Assembly (NCBI GenBank): GCA_934589225.1
Contig: CAKTNS010000005.1
Coordinates: 38,127 to 102,126, forward strand
Direction: 5' to 3'
Source: an uncultured Oscillospiraceae bacterium
GTDB lineage: Bacteria; Bacillota; Clostridia; Oscillospirales; Oscillospiraceae
Length of the DNA: 64,000 nt
The notes under the pieces are model-generated. The model ran no database searches. It had not been told where the DNA came from and worked only from the letters and a program-made list of their open reading frames with translations. Below, piece by piece: positions 41,174 through 50,673 of the stretch. The position numbers and the translations under genes are program-made. Each line of letters starts with the position of its first letter. Position 1 is the stretch's first letter.

Positions 41174-42454
41174 TTATTTTGCGTTCAGAATGTTCTCAAA
41201 GTACTTGGGATTGTTTTTCAGAATATCCTGGGTGGTCTTGTTCAGGCCCAGCTCCTGCCGCACCTCGTCAAAATAGCCCAGGGATTCCATGCGGTCATAG
41301 ACAAGCTTACCAATCAGCTTGTAGGCCGTGCCGCTGAGGTCCGCGCCGTTTGCATTGCTGCGGAAGCTGGCGGGAACCTGACCCTGCTGGATCTGGGTCT
41401 TTTCCTCCCGGGACACCGTGAGCCCCGCATCGGTCATGCCGTCGCTCATCAGGTATTTCCGGACGTTGATATAGTGATTGCCAAACTCCTGGAGCATGGC
41501 GGAATCGATGGCGTTCATGGTATTCGCGCTGACGCCGGACCAGGAGCCCTTGACGGTGCAGGGTCCCAGCACTAGATAACGGTCCGGGTTCTGGGCCTGA
41601 CGGGAGAGCAGCTGCTTGACGGAGGCCACCAGGTTCTCCGGCTTCTGCACATTGTCATAGGTGCCGATCCAGACAACGTGGACATAGTCCCGGTACTGTC
41701 CGGCGGCGGCAGTGGCGATCTGAGTCCCCGGCTCTACGGCAATGGGGTCGCCAGCCTGGGTGCGGGTGAAGCGATAGGCATTCCCGCCCTGGTCCTCGGA
41801 TACCAGGGTGACGGTTCCCTCTACCCCGTTGATCACCACGGGATTGACCCCCACGTTTCCGGCGGTCAGAGGCGCAACGGTTTCCCCGCTCTCGGATTTG
41901 ATGGTAATGGCCACCGCCTCCGGCTCGGCAGGAATCTCAAAATAGTCCCCCACCACATAGGGGCTGACGCCGCTGCGGCCCAGGACCGTGGCGCAGCTTT
42001 CCTTGCCGGAGCCCATATTGACTACCGGGATGGACACGGTATACTGGGACCAATCCAGCCGGGAATAATCCTGGGCGTTATCGATGGTGGAATAGAATTC
42101 GTAAATATCGCACATGTATGTATTGATGTACTTTTGCAGGGTGCTGGGATAGGACACATTGCCGGAGGAACCGGCAGTCAGGCTGTCACCCCAGCAGACG
42201 ATGCCGGGAAGATAGGTCTGAACGGTCTGCATATCCCGGTCATAGGCCTGCTGAATGGACTCCAGATTTTCCTGGCGCTCCACGCTAAGCTCCTGCTGCT
42301 GGCTGGAGCTCTGGGCCTTCAGCAGCTCGTCCTCGGCGTTGATCTGCTTTTTCACGGCAAACATGGCCACTACCAGGCCGACCACCACAACGGTCAACAG
42401 CAAAAAGATAATGACGTTTCGGATGAGTGTCTTTTTTCCTTCATTTTCCCACAT
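41174..42454 (-). CDS. Membrane-anchored SGNH/GDSL-fold protein
   Basis: A 426-residue protein: membrane helix 12-33, coiled-coil linker (36-75), then an SGNH-like domain starting VCWGDSLTAGSSG (Ser91). The C-terminal block corresponding to the catalytic DxxH appears as Asn369-Gly-Ala-Asp372 before LSGTAYKLIG, so the Asp/His pair may be missing. It heads the operon with cpsC and cpsD, suggesting a role in polysaccharide acetyl-ester editing or a binding-only role. Confidence 0.75.
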   Translation of the reverse strand: MWENEGKKTLIRNVIIFLLLTVVVVGLVVAMFAVKKQINAEDELLKAQSSSQQQELSVERQENLESIQQAYDRDMQTVQTYLPGIVCWGDSLTAGSSGNVSYPSTLQKYINTYMCDIYEFYSTIDNAQDYSRLDWSQYTVSIPVVNMGSGKESCATVLGRSGVSPYVVGDYFEIPAEPEAVAITIKSESGETVAPLTAGNVGVNPVVINGVEGTVTLVSEDQGGNAYRFTRTQAGDPIAVEPGTQIATAAAGQYRDYVHVVWIGTYDNVQKPENLVASVKQLLSRQAQNPDRYLVLGPCTVKGSWSGVSANTMNAIDSAMLQEFGNHYINVRKYLMSDGMTDAGLTVSREEKTQIQQGQVPASFRSNANGADLSGTAYKLIGKLVYDRMESLGYFDEVRQELGLNKTTQDILKNNPKYFENILNAK

Positions 42455-42522
42455 AGCATTTGTTCTCCACAGTTCGTCGTCAGCCTCCGACTGGAGGCCG
42501 CATTTGTCAGAATATCGATAGT

Positions 42523-42550
42523 ATTATAACATAAGAATTTCAAAAATCAA
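42523..42550 (-). promoter_or_regulatory. Promoter of the SGNH-cpsC-cpsD operon
   Basis: TTGATT (42545-42550), 16-bp spacer and TATAAT (42523-42528) on the minus strand. The leader contains a GCCTCC/GGAGGC hairpin (42484-42499). Confidence 0.65.
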
Positions 42551-42689
42551 CCACTCTAACGCTTCTTTTGCGGATGTTACAAGTTCAAAGAAAAATTGCT
42601 CCTGTTTTTTCCCAAATTATCCCAAGGAACAAAAAGTGCAAAAAGGAGCAAAGGGCAGAGCCTTAGAAAACAGGCTCTGCCGAAAGTCA

Positions 42690-44873
42690 TTATAGGTGCG
42701 CTTTGTTGTCCTGGAGCCTGACGCAGCGGGCCAGGACCTCCATGAGTTTTTGAATATCCAAGGGTTTGGCCAGATGGGCGTTCATGCCGGCATCCAGGCA
42801 CTTTCTGGCATCCTCCTCAAAGGCATTGGCGGTCATGGCGATGATGGGAATGGTTTTCGCGTCATGGCGCTCCAGGGCCCGAATGGCCTTGGTAGCGGCA
42901 ATGCCGTCCATTAGCGGCATCATAATGTCCATCAGAATACCGTCAAAGGTTCCGGGGGGCTCCTGGCTGAACCGGTCCAAAGCCTGTTTTCCATCCTCCA
43001 CCCAGGTGATCTGCGCCCCGGCATCGGTAAGAAGCATCTTTGCGATTTCCGCATTCAAAGTATTGTCCTCCACCAGCAGCAACCGCAGGCCCCGGATGGA
43101 AGCCTTCTCCTCTTTTTTGGGGGCTGTTTCCGGGGTCTTCCGCTCCGGCTGGGCGATCTCAAAGGGAATCTCAATTTCAAAAACAGAGCCCTTCCCCAGC
43201 TGGCTGTTCACCCGAATGGTGCCGCCCATGCCATCCACCAGCTCTTTTACAATGGCCATGCCCAACCCCGTGCCCTGATAAACACTGCGGGCATCGTTGC
43301 TCTCCTGGGTAAAGGGGTCGAAGATGTGCCGCAAAAAGTCTTCACTCATGCCGATACCGGTATCGGTAATGGTCCAGCCGTATCGGACCCGGTTTCCCTC
43401 CACCCCCAGGCAGCGGAAGAGGGTGGTGATGGTGCCGCCCATGCGGTTATACTTCACGCAGTTGGTGTAGATGTTCAGGAAAATCTGTCTCAGGTGCAGG
43501 GGGCTTCCGTAGACCCAGGGGTATGCCACCGGGTCTGACCGGAGGTCATACACCATGGTCACGCCGGACTCCGCCGCCCGCTGGCTGACCAGGGTCATGA
43601 TCTCCGAAGCAAGGGCCTTCAGGTCCATGGGGTCGTTGGCCAGATTGATTTCCCCGCTTTCCAGCTTGCCCATCTGCAGCACGTCATTGACAAGGGACAG
43701 CAAATGGTCTGCCGCCACCCGCATTTTCTCCCGGTTGGCTTTCAGCAGCTCCACATCCTCCGGGTGGGCCTCGTCGATCTCCAGCAGGCCGATGATGCCG
43801 TTTAAGGGGGTGCGGATGTCGTGGCTCATGCGGGAAAGGAAGCTGGTTTTCGCCGCGTTGGCCCGCTGTGCCTCTTCCACCGCCGCGCTGAGCTGGCTGT
43901 TCTTCTCCTGAAGCCGCCGGGCGTATTCCTTCTGGGCCTGCCGGTCGCTTCTTTGCTGGATGGCACCAAAGCCCACCAGCAGCAGAATGTAGGCCACCAG
44001 GCTATAACCAAGCATCCGGGGCGTCTGGGTAAAGACGCTGCGCTCCGGCATAATGCAGTAAACATACACATTCCGGCCCCGCTTCATGAGCCCAAAATAC
44101 TGGCCGGAGGCCCCGTCTCTCCGGCTGGCGTGAACCAGCTCCCCTTCCTGGGCGACGGACTTGATTTTTTGCAGAAGAGGGATCTCTTTGGTGCGGGTGC
44201 CCACAAAGATTTCTGAATTGCTGGCCACCACGATTTCTCCGTTGGTGACCACTATGGTGCCGTCCCGGTCCTTGTTGTAGCCGGAGAGCATGGAGCCCAG
44301 GGAAAGATTGAAGGACTCAATATATTCTGTCGGCGTGTGATAGTAAGCCACCACGATGCCTGGGGCATCCTGCCGGGGCACGGCAGCCAGATCGATCTCG
44401 CTGCTGTCGGTGCAGCGGAGTCGGGCGGTATAGCGCTTTTCAGGGTATCGGTAGGTATCCAGCAGCGCCGGAGAACGGAGGGCCTCCAGAAGTCCTTCCG
44501 GAGCATGGCCCTCGCCGTAATAGGACTGGGTCACATTCCCCTCTTCGTCCAGAAGGACCAGACCGGTCAGATAGGCCACCTGGGCGTACTCTTCCAGAGA
44601 ATCCTCTGGGCCGCAGTTTCTCAAATGACCGGCGGCCTGGTTGCAGCCCTGAATGATCCGCATAAGGCTTTTGGTCTCCGCCGCCAGATGGATGCGGGAA
44701 TAGCTGTTGCACTGTTCCTTGATATAATCGGCGGTGCCGTTCAGGCCCTTTTGGGCGGTTCGCAAGTCATAATGGATGGTGCCCAGGGCCACCGCTGCCA
44801 TGAGGAGCACTCCCGCCGCAAGCTGCCAAAGGAAGCGGCGTTTGGAAAAGAGCCGGGCTTTATTTTTCAACAC
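42690..44873 (-). CDS. Hybrid sensor histidine kinase/response regulator
   Basis: A 727-residue membrane kinase. Helices near 14-32 and 286-304 flank an extracytoplasmic sensor domain. Then come a coiled coil, HisKA with His351 in FLSRMSHDIRTPLNG, a complete HATPase domain, and a C-terminal receiver with Asp649 in LMDIMMPLMDG. No DNA-binding output is present. It starts with GTG (or TTG 3 bp later) inside the end of the solute-binding lipoprotein gene, so that protein is probably its sensor partner. Confidence 0.9.
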   Translation of the reverse strand: MLKNKARLFSKRRFLWQLAAGVLLMAAVALGTIHYDLRTAQKGLNGTADYIKEQCNSYSRIHLAAETKSLMRIIQGCNQAAGHLRNCGPEDSLEEYAQVAYLTGLVLLDEEGNVTQSYYGEGHAPEGLLEALRSPALLDTYRYPEKRYTARLRCTDSSEIDLAAVPRQDAPGIVVAYYHTPTEYIESFNLSLGSMLSGYNKDRDGTIVVTNGEIVVASNSEIFVGTRTKEIPLLQKIKSVAQEGELVHASRRDGASGQYFGLMKRGRNVYVYCIMPERSVFTQTPRMLGYSLVAYILLLVGFGAIQQRSDRQAQKEYARRLQEKNSQLSAAVEEAQRANAAKTSFLSRMSHDIRTPLNGIIGLLEIDEAHPEDVELLKANREKMRVAADHLLSLVNDVLQMGKLESGEINLANDPMDLKALASEIMTLVSQRAAESGVTMVYDLRSDPVAYPWVYGSPLHLRQIFLNIYTNCVKYNRMGGTITTLFRCLGVEGNRVRYGWTITDTGIGMSEDFLRHIFDPFTQESNDARSVYQGTGLGMAIVKELVDGMGGTIRVNSQLGKGSVFEIEIPFEIAQPERKTPETAPKKEEKASIRGLRLLLVEDNTLNAEIAKMLLTDAGAQITWVEDGKQALDRFSQEPPGTFDGILMDIMMPLMDGIAATKAIRALERHDAKTIPIIAMTANAFEEDARKCLDAGMNAHLAKPLDIQKLMEVLARCVRLQDNKAHL

Positions 44874-45705
44874 CCTTCACCTCCAGATAGCTTCCGGGAT
44901 TTTTAAGGTATTTGCCGATGATCTGCTCCATGGTGCCGTCCTCCCGCATCTCCCGGAAGGTTTGGGAAAGGTCGTCACAAAGGCTTCTTTCATCGTCCTT
45001 GGCAAAGGCCACCCCCAGGCCTACGGTGAGCAGGGGCTCCTCTAAAATGCGGTAGTGCAGATTGTATTCCACCATGCTTTGCATGATGGAGGTCTCGTGG
45101 CCCGCAATGGCATCGGCGTAGCCCTTGGTAAGATAGGGATAGATGAGCTCCCGGTTTTGCAGGGAGAACAGCTCCCGGATCTGGGGGATCCGGGGGTCTG
45201 TATGGGACAGGAAAATCTCCTCCGGCTTGGTGGTGGACTGCACCGCCACCCGCTTTCCCTCCAGGTCCTGCAAGGTATAGATGGAGCTGTTTTCCCGGAC
45301 GGCCACTACCTGACGGCTGTACATATAAGGCTCCGTCCAACGGTATTGGTCCTCCCGGCCGTCAATGGAAAAGCTGCCCCAGATGCAGTCAATGGTCCCC
45401 TGCTCCACCAGCTGCTTCTTGTCCTCCCAGACGATGGTCTTGAACTTCGGCTCGTAGCCCATACGCCGAAAGGCCTCCCTGGCCAGCTCCACATCGATGC
45501 CCGTAGGCGTCCCATCCGCATCCTGATAATTAAAGGGCGGGTAAACGTCGCTGCCCACCACGATCTGGGGCAGTTTCTCCTCATTCTTGTTTCCCCTTCC
45601 CCACAGGCCGCAGCCGGAAAGCAGCTCCGCCAAAAGGAGGGATGCCAGCGTTGCGGCAAAGGCCCGAGAACGCGTGCCCCTTCTGTTTTTCTTCTTTTTT
45701 AACAT
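44860..45705 (-). CDS. Solute-binding lipoprotein, amino-acid-type (SBP_bac_3)
   Basis: A 281-residue lipoprotein: positively charged start, hydrophobic helix, lipobox LLSGC with Cys32, then a two-lobe binding domain (VVGSDVYPPFNYQDADGTPTG, ELAREAFRRMGY). No ABC permease or ATPase is near. Instead it overlaps the hybrid kinase gene by 14 bp. It probably presents a bound amino acid or small ligand to that kinase. Confidence 0.85.
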   Translation of the reverse strand: MLKKKKNRRGTRSRAFAATLASLLLAELLSGCGLWGRGNKNEEKLPQIVVGSDVYPPFNYQDADGTPTGIDVELAREAFRRMGYEPKFKTIVWEDKKQLVEQGTIDCIWGSFSIDGREDQYRWTEPYMYSRQVVAVRENSSIYTLQDLEGKRVAVQSTTKPEEIFLSHTDPRIPQIRELFSLQNRELIYPYLTKGYADAIAGHETSIMQSMVEYNLHYRILEEPLLTVGLGVAFAKDDERSLCDDLSQTFREMREDGTMEQIIGKYLKNPGSYLEVKGVEK

Positions 45706-45816
45706 ATCCAGAATACTCCTATTGCAAGCAAACAAAAACACGCCGCCCTGCCGGAAGACGCGTCCAAACTCCTTTTTTCCGCCGCTGCACAGACTTCAGG
45801 CGGAAATTCGCAGGTT

Positions 45817-45845
45817 ATTATATTCCATTTGCTCTCCATTTTCAA
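45817..45845 (-). promoter_or_regulatory. Promoter of the lipoprotein/hybrid kinase operon
   Basis: TTGAAA (45840-45845), 17-bp spacer, TATAAT (45817-45822) on the minus strand; leader about 105 nt. Confidence 0.7.
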
Positions 45846-45900
45846 GAGTGTTATCAGATAAAAATGATTTGTTGTCGTTTTTTAACGAAAACGGAAACAA

Positions 45901-45948
45901 AAAGGGCACACGCCGCCGTCATAAGAAACGGCTGCCTGTGCCAAAAGT
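45901..45948 (-). terminator. Terminator of the GNAT gene
   Basis: GGCACAGGC and the complementary GTGTGCC region, together with GCCGT/ACGGC, fold into a long stem followed by CTTTTTG on the minus strand. Confidence 0.65.
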
Positions 45949-45950
45949 TT

Positions 45951-46586
45951 TTATTTTACCCGATACCACCGGGAGAGCTCCCGGACCTTCAAAAATCCCA
46001 TGCGCTCATACAGGCCAATGGCCCGTCCATTGGTGGAGGCCACCTCCAGGCGCAGCGGGATGCCGGGGCATACGGAGCACAGGGAATGGAGCACCTGCTT
46101 CCCTGCCCCGGGCTTGCAGGCCGCCATGGCAGCGATGCAGTCCTCCTTCAGATAGCCGATGCCCAGAAGCTCCCCCTGCCGGTGGATAAAGTAGGCCCCG
46201 CCCTTTGTAAGCGCCTCTTCATCCCGCTGCTCCAGGGTCCCGGCGTTGGCCACCCGGGCCATGGCGCGGTTGTGGAGCTCCCGCCACCGGGCCGCCGTGG
46301 CCTCGGTCACAGGAAAGAGGGAGGCAATTTCTTCGATCTCCACGTTTGGAATACCCCGCATTTCCAGAATCGCCGTATGGAGGGGGTAGTCTTCCAGAAT
46401 GGGGTTCCCCGTGGCGTAAACAGACTTTGCTCCGCAGGCGGCGCAAAAAGCCACGCATTCCTCCAGAAGCGCCTGGGGACTCTGGGAATCCCGCAGGTGG
46501 ATATAGGCCTCCCCCCGATAGGGGATCTCCTTCAAAATCAGACTGGCCACACCGTTTTCCGTGGTGAAGACCGGAAAATCCTTCAT
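45951..46586 (-). CDS. GNAT family N-acetyltransferase
   Basis: A 211-residue protein with a GNAT domain in its C-terminal half; the acetyl-CoA-binding region ends with EVASTNGRAIGLYERMGF (about 178-197), a clear hallmark. The N-terminal half is unfamiliar. The substrate is unknown. The open frame continues far upstream to 47348, antisense to the PHP gene, but ATG 46586 has GGAGGA 9 bp upstream. Confidence 0.8.
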   Translation of the reverse strand: MKDFPVFTTENGVASLILKEIPYRGEAYIHLRDSQSPQALLEECVAFCAACGAKSVYATGNPILEDYPLHTAILEMRGIPNVEIEEIASLFPVTEATAARWRELHNRAMARVANAGTLEQRDEEALTKGGAYFIHRQGELLGIGYLKEDCIAAMAACKPGAGKQVLHSLCSVCPGIPLRLEVASTNGRAIGLYERMGFLKVRELSRWYRVK

Positions 46587-46685
46587 GATTATTGTTCCTC
46601 CCAAGAGTATCCCCTCTTTTTTCAATTCCATTTTTCCGAATTCTGTGTTATAATAAGGAAAACAGAAGAAAGAGGGAATGATTTT

Positions 46686-47459
46686 TTGATTGCCAACTAC
46701 CATACCCACACCCCACGCTGCAATCACGCCCAGGGTTCCGAGGAGGCCTATGTAGAAAAAGCCCTGGCTTCCGGGCTGCAGATCCTGGGCTTTTCGGACC
46801 ATACCCCCTACTTCTTCCCCGGGGACTACTACTCCGGCTTTCGGATGCGGCCGGAGGAGCTGCCAGGCTATGTTGCCACCATGGATGGCCTCAAGAAGCG
46901 CTATTCCGGAAAAATCCAATTGTACACCGGCGTGGAAGCGGAATATTACCCCAGCTATTTTGAAAAGCTGCTGGACTATCTGCGGCAGAACCGGGTGGAA
47001 TACATGATTCTCGGCCAGCATTTTACAGGCAACGAACCTCTGGGTGTTTACAGCGGCAGCGAGACCGATGACAAAGACATTCTGGAAGCCTATGTCCGCC
47101 AGGTCATTGCCGCCATGGATACGGAGGTCTACACCTACATTGCCCACCCGGATATCCTGAACTTCGTGGGCCCCCGTCAGGTCTATGAGGACTGGATGGG
47201 GCTGTTGATTCGGGAGGCCAAGGACCACGGCATTCCTCTGGAATTCAACTTCCTGGGCTACCGGGAAGGCCGGAATTATCCGAACCGACGCTTCCTGGAG
47301 CTGGTGGCGAAGGAAAATCTGCCTATGGTCCTGGGGTGCGATGCCCACCGGCCGGAAGACCTGACCGTGGATAAGACGGAAGCCAAGGTCCGGGGGCTGC
47401 TATCCTCTCTGGGCATCCCCGTTCTGGAAACCGTGGAGCTGCGACGTATCGAACCTTAA
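46686..47459 (+). CDS. PHP-domain phosphatase, histidinol-phosphatase-like
   Basis: A 257-residue protein starting (TTG)IANYHTHTPRCNHA with metal ligands His6 and His8, then GFSDHTPYF, VEAEYYP, HPDILNFV and GCDAHRPED. These fit HisK-type histidinol phosphatases, though no other his gene is near, so the substrate is tentative. The TTG start follows AGAGGG at 9 bp; an out-of-frame ATG (46679) gives only two residues. It diverges from the GNAT gene. Confidence 0.82.
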   Translation: MIANYHTHTPRCNHAQGSEEAYVEKALASGLQILGFSDHTPYFFPGDYYSGFRMRPEELPGYVATMDGLKKRYSGKIQLYTGVEAEYYPSYFEKLLDYLRQNRVEYMILGQHFTGNEPLGVYSGSETDDKDILEAYVRQVIAAMDTEVYTYIAHPDILNFVGPRQVYEDWMGLLIREAKDHGIPLEFNFLGYREGRNYPNRRFLELVAKENLPMVLGCDAHRPEDLTVDKTEAKVRGLLSSLGIPVLETVELRRIEP

Positions 47460-47463
47460 AAAA

Positions 47464-47495
47464 ATTGGCTGTCTTTTCGGACAGCCAATTCTTTT
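47464..47495. terminator. Bidirectional terminator between PHP gene and yajC
   Basis: TTGGCTGTC and GGACAGCCAA pair around TTTTC, flanked by A and T runs. Confidence 0.85.
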
Positions 47496-47870
47496 TTACT
47501 GATCCTTAGCAGCCTTCTTGGCAGCCTTGGCCTTGGCCTTGGCTTCCTGGGCCTTCTTGGCCTCTGCCTTGGCATTCTCTGCGGCGGTCTCGTTGGTGGA
47601 CATGGCCCACTTGGCGATTTCCACACGGACCTGATCGGCGCCAGTTTCAATGACCAGATTGTTTTCCTTCACATTGACAACGGTACCGACAATGCCGCCG
47701 ATGGTGGTAATCTTGTCGCCGGTCTTTACGGAGGAGCGCATCTGCTCCGCTTCCTTCTTCCGCTTGTTCTCGGGACGGATCAGCATGAAGTAGAATACGG
47801 CCAGCATCAGGACCAGAGTCACCAGCATACTGGACATTCCGGAGGCTCCGGCATTAGTCAACATAATCAT
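47496..47870 (-). CDS. yajC: Preprotein translocase subunit YajC
   Basis: A 124-residue protein with one membrane helix (about 14-32) followed by RPENKRKKEAEQMRSSVKTGDKITTIGGI, the YajC signature. It assists the Sec translocon through SecDF. The last 35 residues are a Lys/Ala-rich low-complexity tail. AAAGGAG precedes the ATG. No secDF gene is adjacent. Confidence 0.92.
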   Translation of the reverse strand: MIMLTNAGASGMSSMLVTLVLMLAVFYFMLIRPENKRKKEAEQMRSSVKTGDKITTIGGIVGTVVNVKENNLVIETGADQVRVEIAKWAMSTNETAAENAKAEAKKAQEAKAKAKAAKKAAKDQ

Positions 47871-47902
47871 TGGGACGAACTCCTTTGTATTTGATGAGAT
47901 TC

Positions 47903-47930
47903 ATTATACCATCCACAGCGAAAAATGCAA
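47903..47930 (-). promoter_or_regulatory. Promoter of yajC
   Basis: TTGCAT (47925-47930), 16-bp spacer and TATAAT (47903-47908) on the minus strand. Confidence 0.7.
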
Positions 47931-47970
47931 GGACAATTTAACATGCTGTGGAATATTTTTGAATATACGA

Positions 47971-49938
47971 TTAAACCCCGTTGCCCCGGAGCTCGATGAT
48001 CTGGTCCCGCAGGACCGCTGCCAGCTCGTATTCCATCATTCTGGCCGCTTCCTTCATCTGCTTTTCCAGACGGGCGATCTCCTTTTCCTTTTCCGCCTTG
48101 GTCATCTTGATGCCCGTGCGGCTCTTCCGCTCGGCGGTGGGAGAGGAGATTTCGATCAAGTCCCGAACCGACTTGATGACGGTTTTGGGAACGATGCCGT
48201 GGGCCTTGTTGTAGGCATCCTGCAGCTCCCGGCGGCGGGCAGTCTCGTCCATGGCCACCCGCATAGAGGGCGTGACCGTATCGGCGTACATAATGACCTT
48301 GCCTTCGGCGTTTCGGGCCGCCCGGCCCATGGTCTGGATGAGGCTGGTTTCAGACCGGAGGAAGCCCTCCTTGTCCGCATCCAGGATGGCCACCAGACTC
48401 ACCTCCGGCAAATCCAGGCCCTCCCGCAGCAGGTTGATACCCACCAGCACGTCGAACTTGGCAAGCCGCAGGTCCCGGATGATCTCCATCCGCTCCATGG
48501 CTCCAATGTCCGAGTGCATATACCGGACCTTGATGCCCGCTTTTTGCAGGTACACCGTCAGGTCCTCTGCCATTTTCTTGGTAAGGGTGGTAACCAGGAC
48601 CCGCTCCTGCCGGGCGGTGCGGGCGTTGATCTCTCCAATCAGGTCATCGATCTGGCCTTCAATGGGCCGAACCTCCACCTGGGGATCCAATAGGCCCGTA
48701 GGCCGGATAACCTGCTCCACGATCTGGCCGGACCGGGTCCGCTCATACTCCCCAGGGGTGGCGGAGACGTAGATCACCTGGTTGATCTTTTGGTCAAATT
48801 CTGCGAAATTCAGGGGCCTGTTGTCATAGGCCGAGGGCAGCCGGAAGCCGTAATTCACCAGGGAGTCCTTCCGACTCCGGTCTCCGGCGTACATGGCCCG
48901 GCACTGGGGCAGGGTCACGTGGCTTTCATCCACGAACATCAGGTAATCCTTGGGAAAATAGTCCAGAAGGGTGGTGGGGGGCGTACCCGGTGCTCTGCCC
49001 TGAATGACCCGGGAATAGTTTTCGATGCCGGTGCAGAAGCCGATCTCCGTCAGCATTTCCAAATCGTAATTCACCCGCTGGGCGATTCGCTGGGCCTCGA
49101 TCAGCTTGTTTTCCGCATTGAATTTTTCCACCTGTTGGTCGCATTCTTTCTGGATTTCCAGCATGGCCCGCTGGAGCTTTTCCCGGGAGGCCACATAGTG
49201 GCTGGCGGGGTAGATGGCCACATGGTCCACATACCGCTCCACCATACCGGAGACGGCGTTGATCTCGCTGATACGGTCGATCTCATCCCCGAAGAACTCC
49301 ACCCGGATGGCCCGGCCGGACCAATAGGCAGGGTAGACCTCCAGGGTATCCCCCCGGACCCGGAATTTGTTTCGGGAAAAATCAATATCGTTGCGCTCGT
49401 AGCGGATCTCCGTCAGCTGCCGCAGAATGTCGTCCATGGGCCGCTCGTTGCCCACCCGCAGGGAGATGACCATGCTCTTATAGTCAATGGGGTCGCCCAG
49501 GCCGTAGAGGCAGCTGACCGAGGCCACGATGATCACATCCCGCCGCTCAAAAAGCGAGGAGGTGGCGGAGTGGCGAAGCCGGTCGATCTCCTCATTCACC
49601 GAAGAGTCCTTTTCAATATAGGTATCCGTATGGGCAATGTAGGCCTCCGGCTGGTAGTAATCGTAATAGGAAATAAAATATTCCACCACGTTGTTAGGGA
49701 AAAACTCCCGGAACTCCGAGCACAGCTGGGCAGCCAACGTTTTATTGTGGGCCAGCACCAGGGTGGGCCGGTTGAGCCTTGCGATGACGGAGGCCATGGT
49801 AAAGGTCTTGCCGGAGCCGGTCACGCCCAAAAGGGTCTGCTCCCGCAGGCCCCAGTTCACGCCGTTGGTCAGGGCCTCCACCGCCTCCGGCTGATCGCCG
49901 GAGAGTTTATAATCGGAAACCAATTCAAAATGATCCAT
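47971..49938 (-). CDS. uvrB: Excinuclease ABC subunit B
   Basis: A 655-residue helicase-like subunit of nucleotide excision repair. Walker A GVTGSGKT begins near residue 38; the beta-hairpin YYDYYQPEAYI, DESHVTLPQ and MGRAARN motifs are present, and the last 40 residues form the UVR domain that contacts UvrC. ATG 49938 has AAGGAGG upstream. It follows radC after 11 bp in one operon. Confidence 0.97.
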   Translation of the reverse strand: MDHFELVSDYKLSGDQPEAVEALTNGVNWGLREQTLLGVTGSGKTFTMASVIARLNRPTLVLAHNKTLAAQLCSEFREFFPNNVVEYFISYYDYYQPEAYIAHTDTYIEKDSSVNEEIDRLRHSATSSLFERRDVIIVASVSCLYGLGDPIDYKSMVISLRVGNERPMDDILRQLTEIRYERNDIDFSRNKFRVRGDTLEVYPAYWSGRAIRVEFFGDEIDRISEINAVSGMVERYVDHVAIYPASHYVASREKLQRAMLEIQKECDQQVEKFNAENKLIEAQRIAQRVNYDLEMLTEIGFCTGIENYSRVIQGRAPGTPPTTLLDYFPKDYLMFVDESHVTLPQCRAMYAGDRSRKDSLVNYGFRLPSAYDNRPLNFAEFDQKINQVIYVSATPGEYERTRSGQIVEQVIRPTGLLDPQVEVRPIEGQIDDLIGEINARTARQERVLVTTLTKKMAEDLTVYLQKAGIKVRYMHSDIGAMERMEIIRDLRLAKFDVLVGINLLREGLDLPEVSLVAILDADKEGFLRSETSLIQTMGRAARNAEGKVIMYADTVTPSMRVAMDETARRRELQDAYNKAHGIVPKTVIKSVRDLIEISSPTAERKSRTGIKMTKAEKEKEIARLEKQMKEAARMMEYELAAVLRDQIIELRGNGV

Positions 49939-49949
49939 GTTCTGCCTCC

Positions 49950-50636
49950 TTACAGCAGCAAGCATTGGTTAAAGCGTTCATCGGACTGGGCAATGGACAC
50001 ATAATCGTCATCCGCCACAATGATGTGGTCCACCAGCACGATCTCCACCGCCTGCAGGGCCATGGCCACCCGGCGGGTGGTCTGAATATCCTCCGGCGAT
50101 GGAATAGCAACACCGCTGGGGTGATTATGGGCCAGCACCACCGAGGAGGCATTGACCCCCAGGGCGGTTTCCACCACCCGGCGAATGGAAATGCCGGTAG
50201 AATTGGTGCCTCCCTCCCCCACTTCTCTACAGCACAGGACCTTGCACTTGGCATCCAGGCACAGTAAAAACACGGTTTCCAGCTTTCTCCCGAAAAACCG
50301 GGGCATCAGGTATTGGGCGCACTGTTCCAAAGTGGTGAGCACCCCCGGGGCACTGGCCCGGTCCGTCATGTAAAACCGGCCCATCTGGGGGATCAGGTTC
50401 AGAAGCAACGCCCCGTTCTCCCCCACCCCGGAGATTTTCTTCAATTCCTCCGGATTGGCCTCCAGCACCTGGGAAAGGCTTCCAAAGTGCTCCAGCAGCC
50501 TGTGGGCGATGGGGTTGGTGTCCGCCCGGGGGATGGCGTAAAAAAGCAACAGCTCCAGGGCCTGAACGTCGGAAAAATGGTCCAGGCCCTCTTCTAAAAA
50601 TCGCTTTTTGACTCTTGCGCGGTGGCCTTCGTGCAT
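49950..50636 (-). CDS. radC: RadC family JAB-domain protein
   Basis: A 228-residue protein with an N-terminal helix-hairpin-helix region (LKKISGVGENGALLLN) and a C-terminal JAMM/JAB domain with LAHNHPSG and a downstream Asp. RadC was linked to DNA repair, but its enzymatic role is unsettled. It is co-oriented and nearly contiguous with uvrB. GAGGGG precedes the ATG. Confidence 0.9.
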   Translation of the reverse strand: MHEGHRARVKKRFLEEGLDHFSDVQALELLLFYAIPRADTNPIAHRLLEHFGSLSQVLEANPEELKKISGVGENGALLLNLIPQMGRFYMTDRASAPGVLTTLEQCAQYLMPRFFGRKLETVFLLCLDAKCKVLCCREVGEGGTNSTGISIRRVVETALGVNASSVVLAHNHPSGVAIPSPEDIQTTRRVAMALQAVEIVLVDHIIVADDDYVSIAQSDERFNQCLLL

Positions 50637-50673
50637 AGCCTTGCCCCTCTTTTCATTCTTTTTGAAGTAATGC

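Noticed and set aside
45642..46685. N-terminal extension of the PHP phosphatase frame
   Set aside because: It runs antisense through the GNAT gene; family start and ribosome site place the true start at 46686.
47496..47600. Lys/Ala codon repeat in yajC as a mobile or regulatory repeat
   Set aside because: It is simply a low-complexity protein tail, common in YajC proteins.
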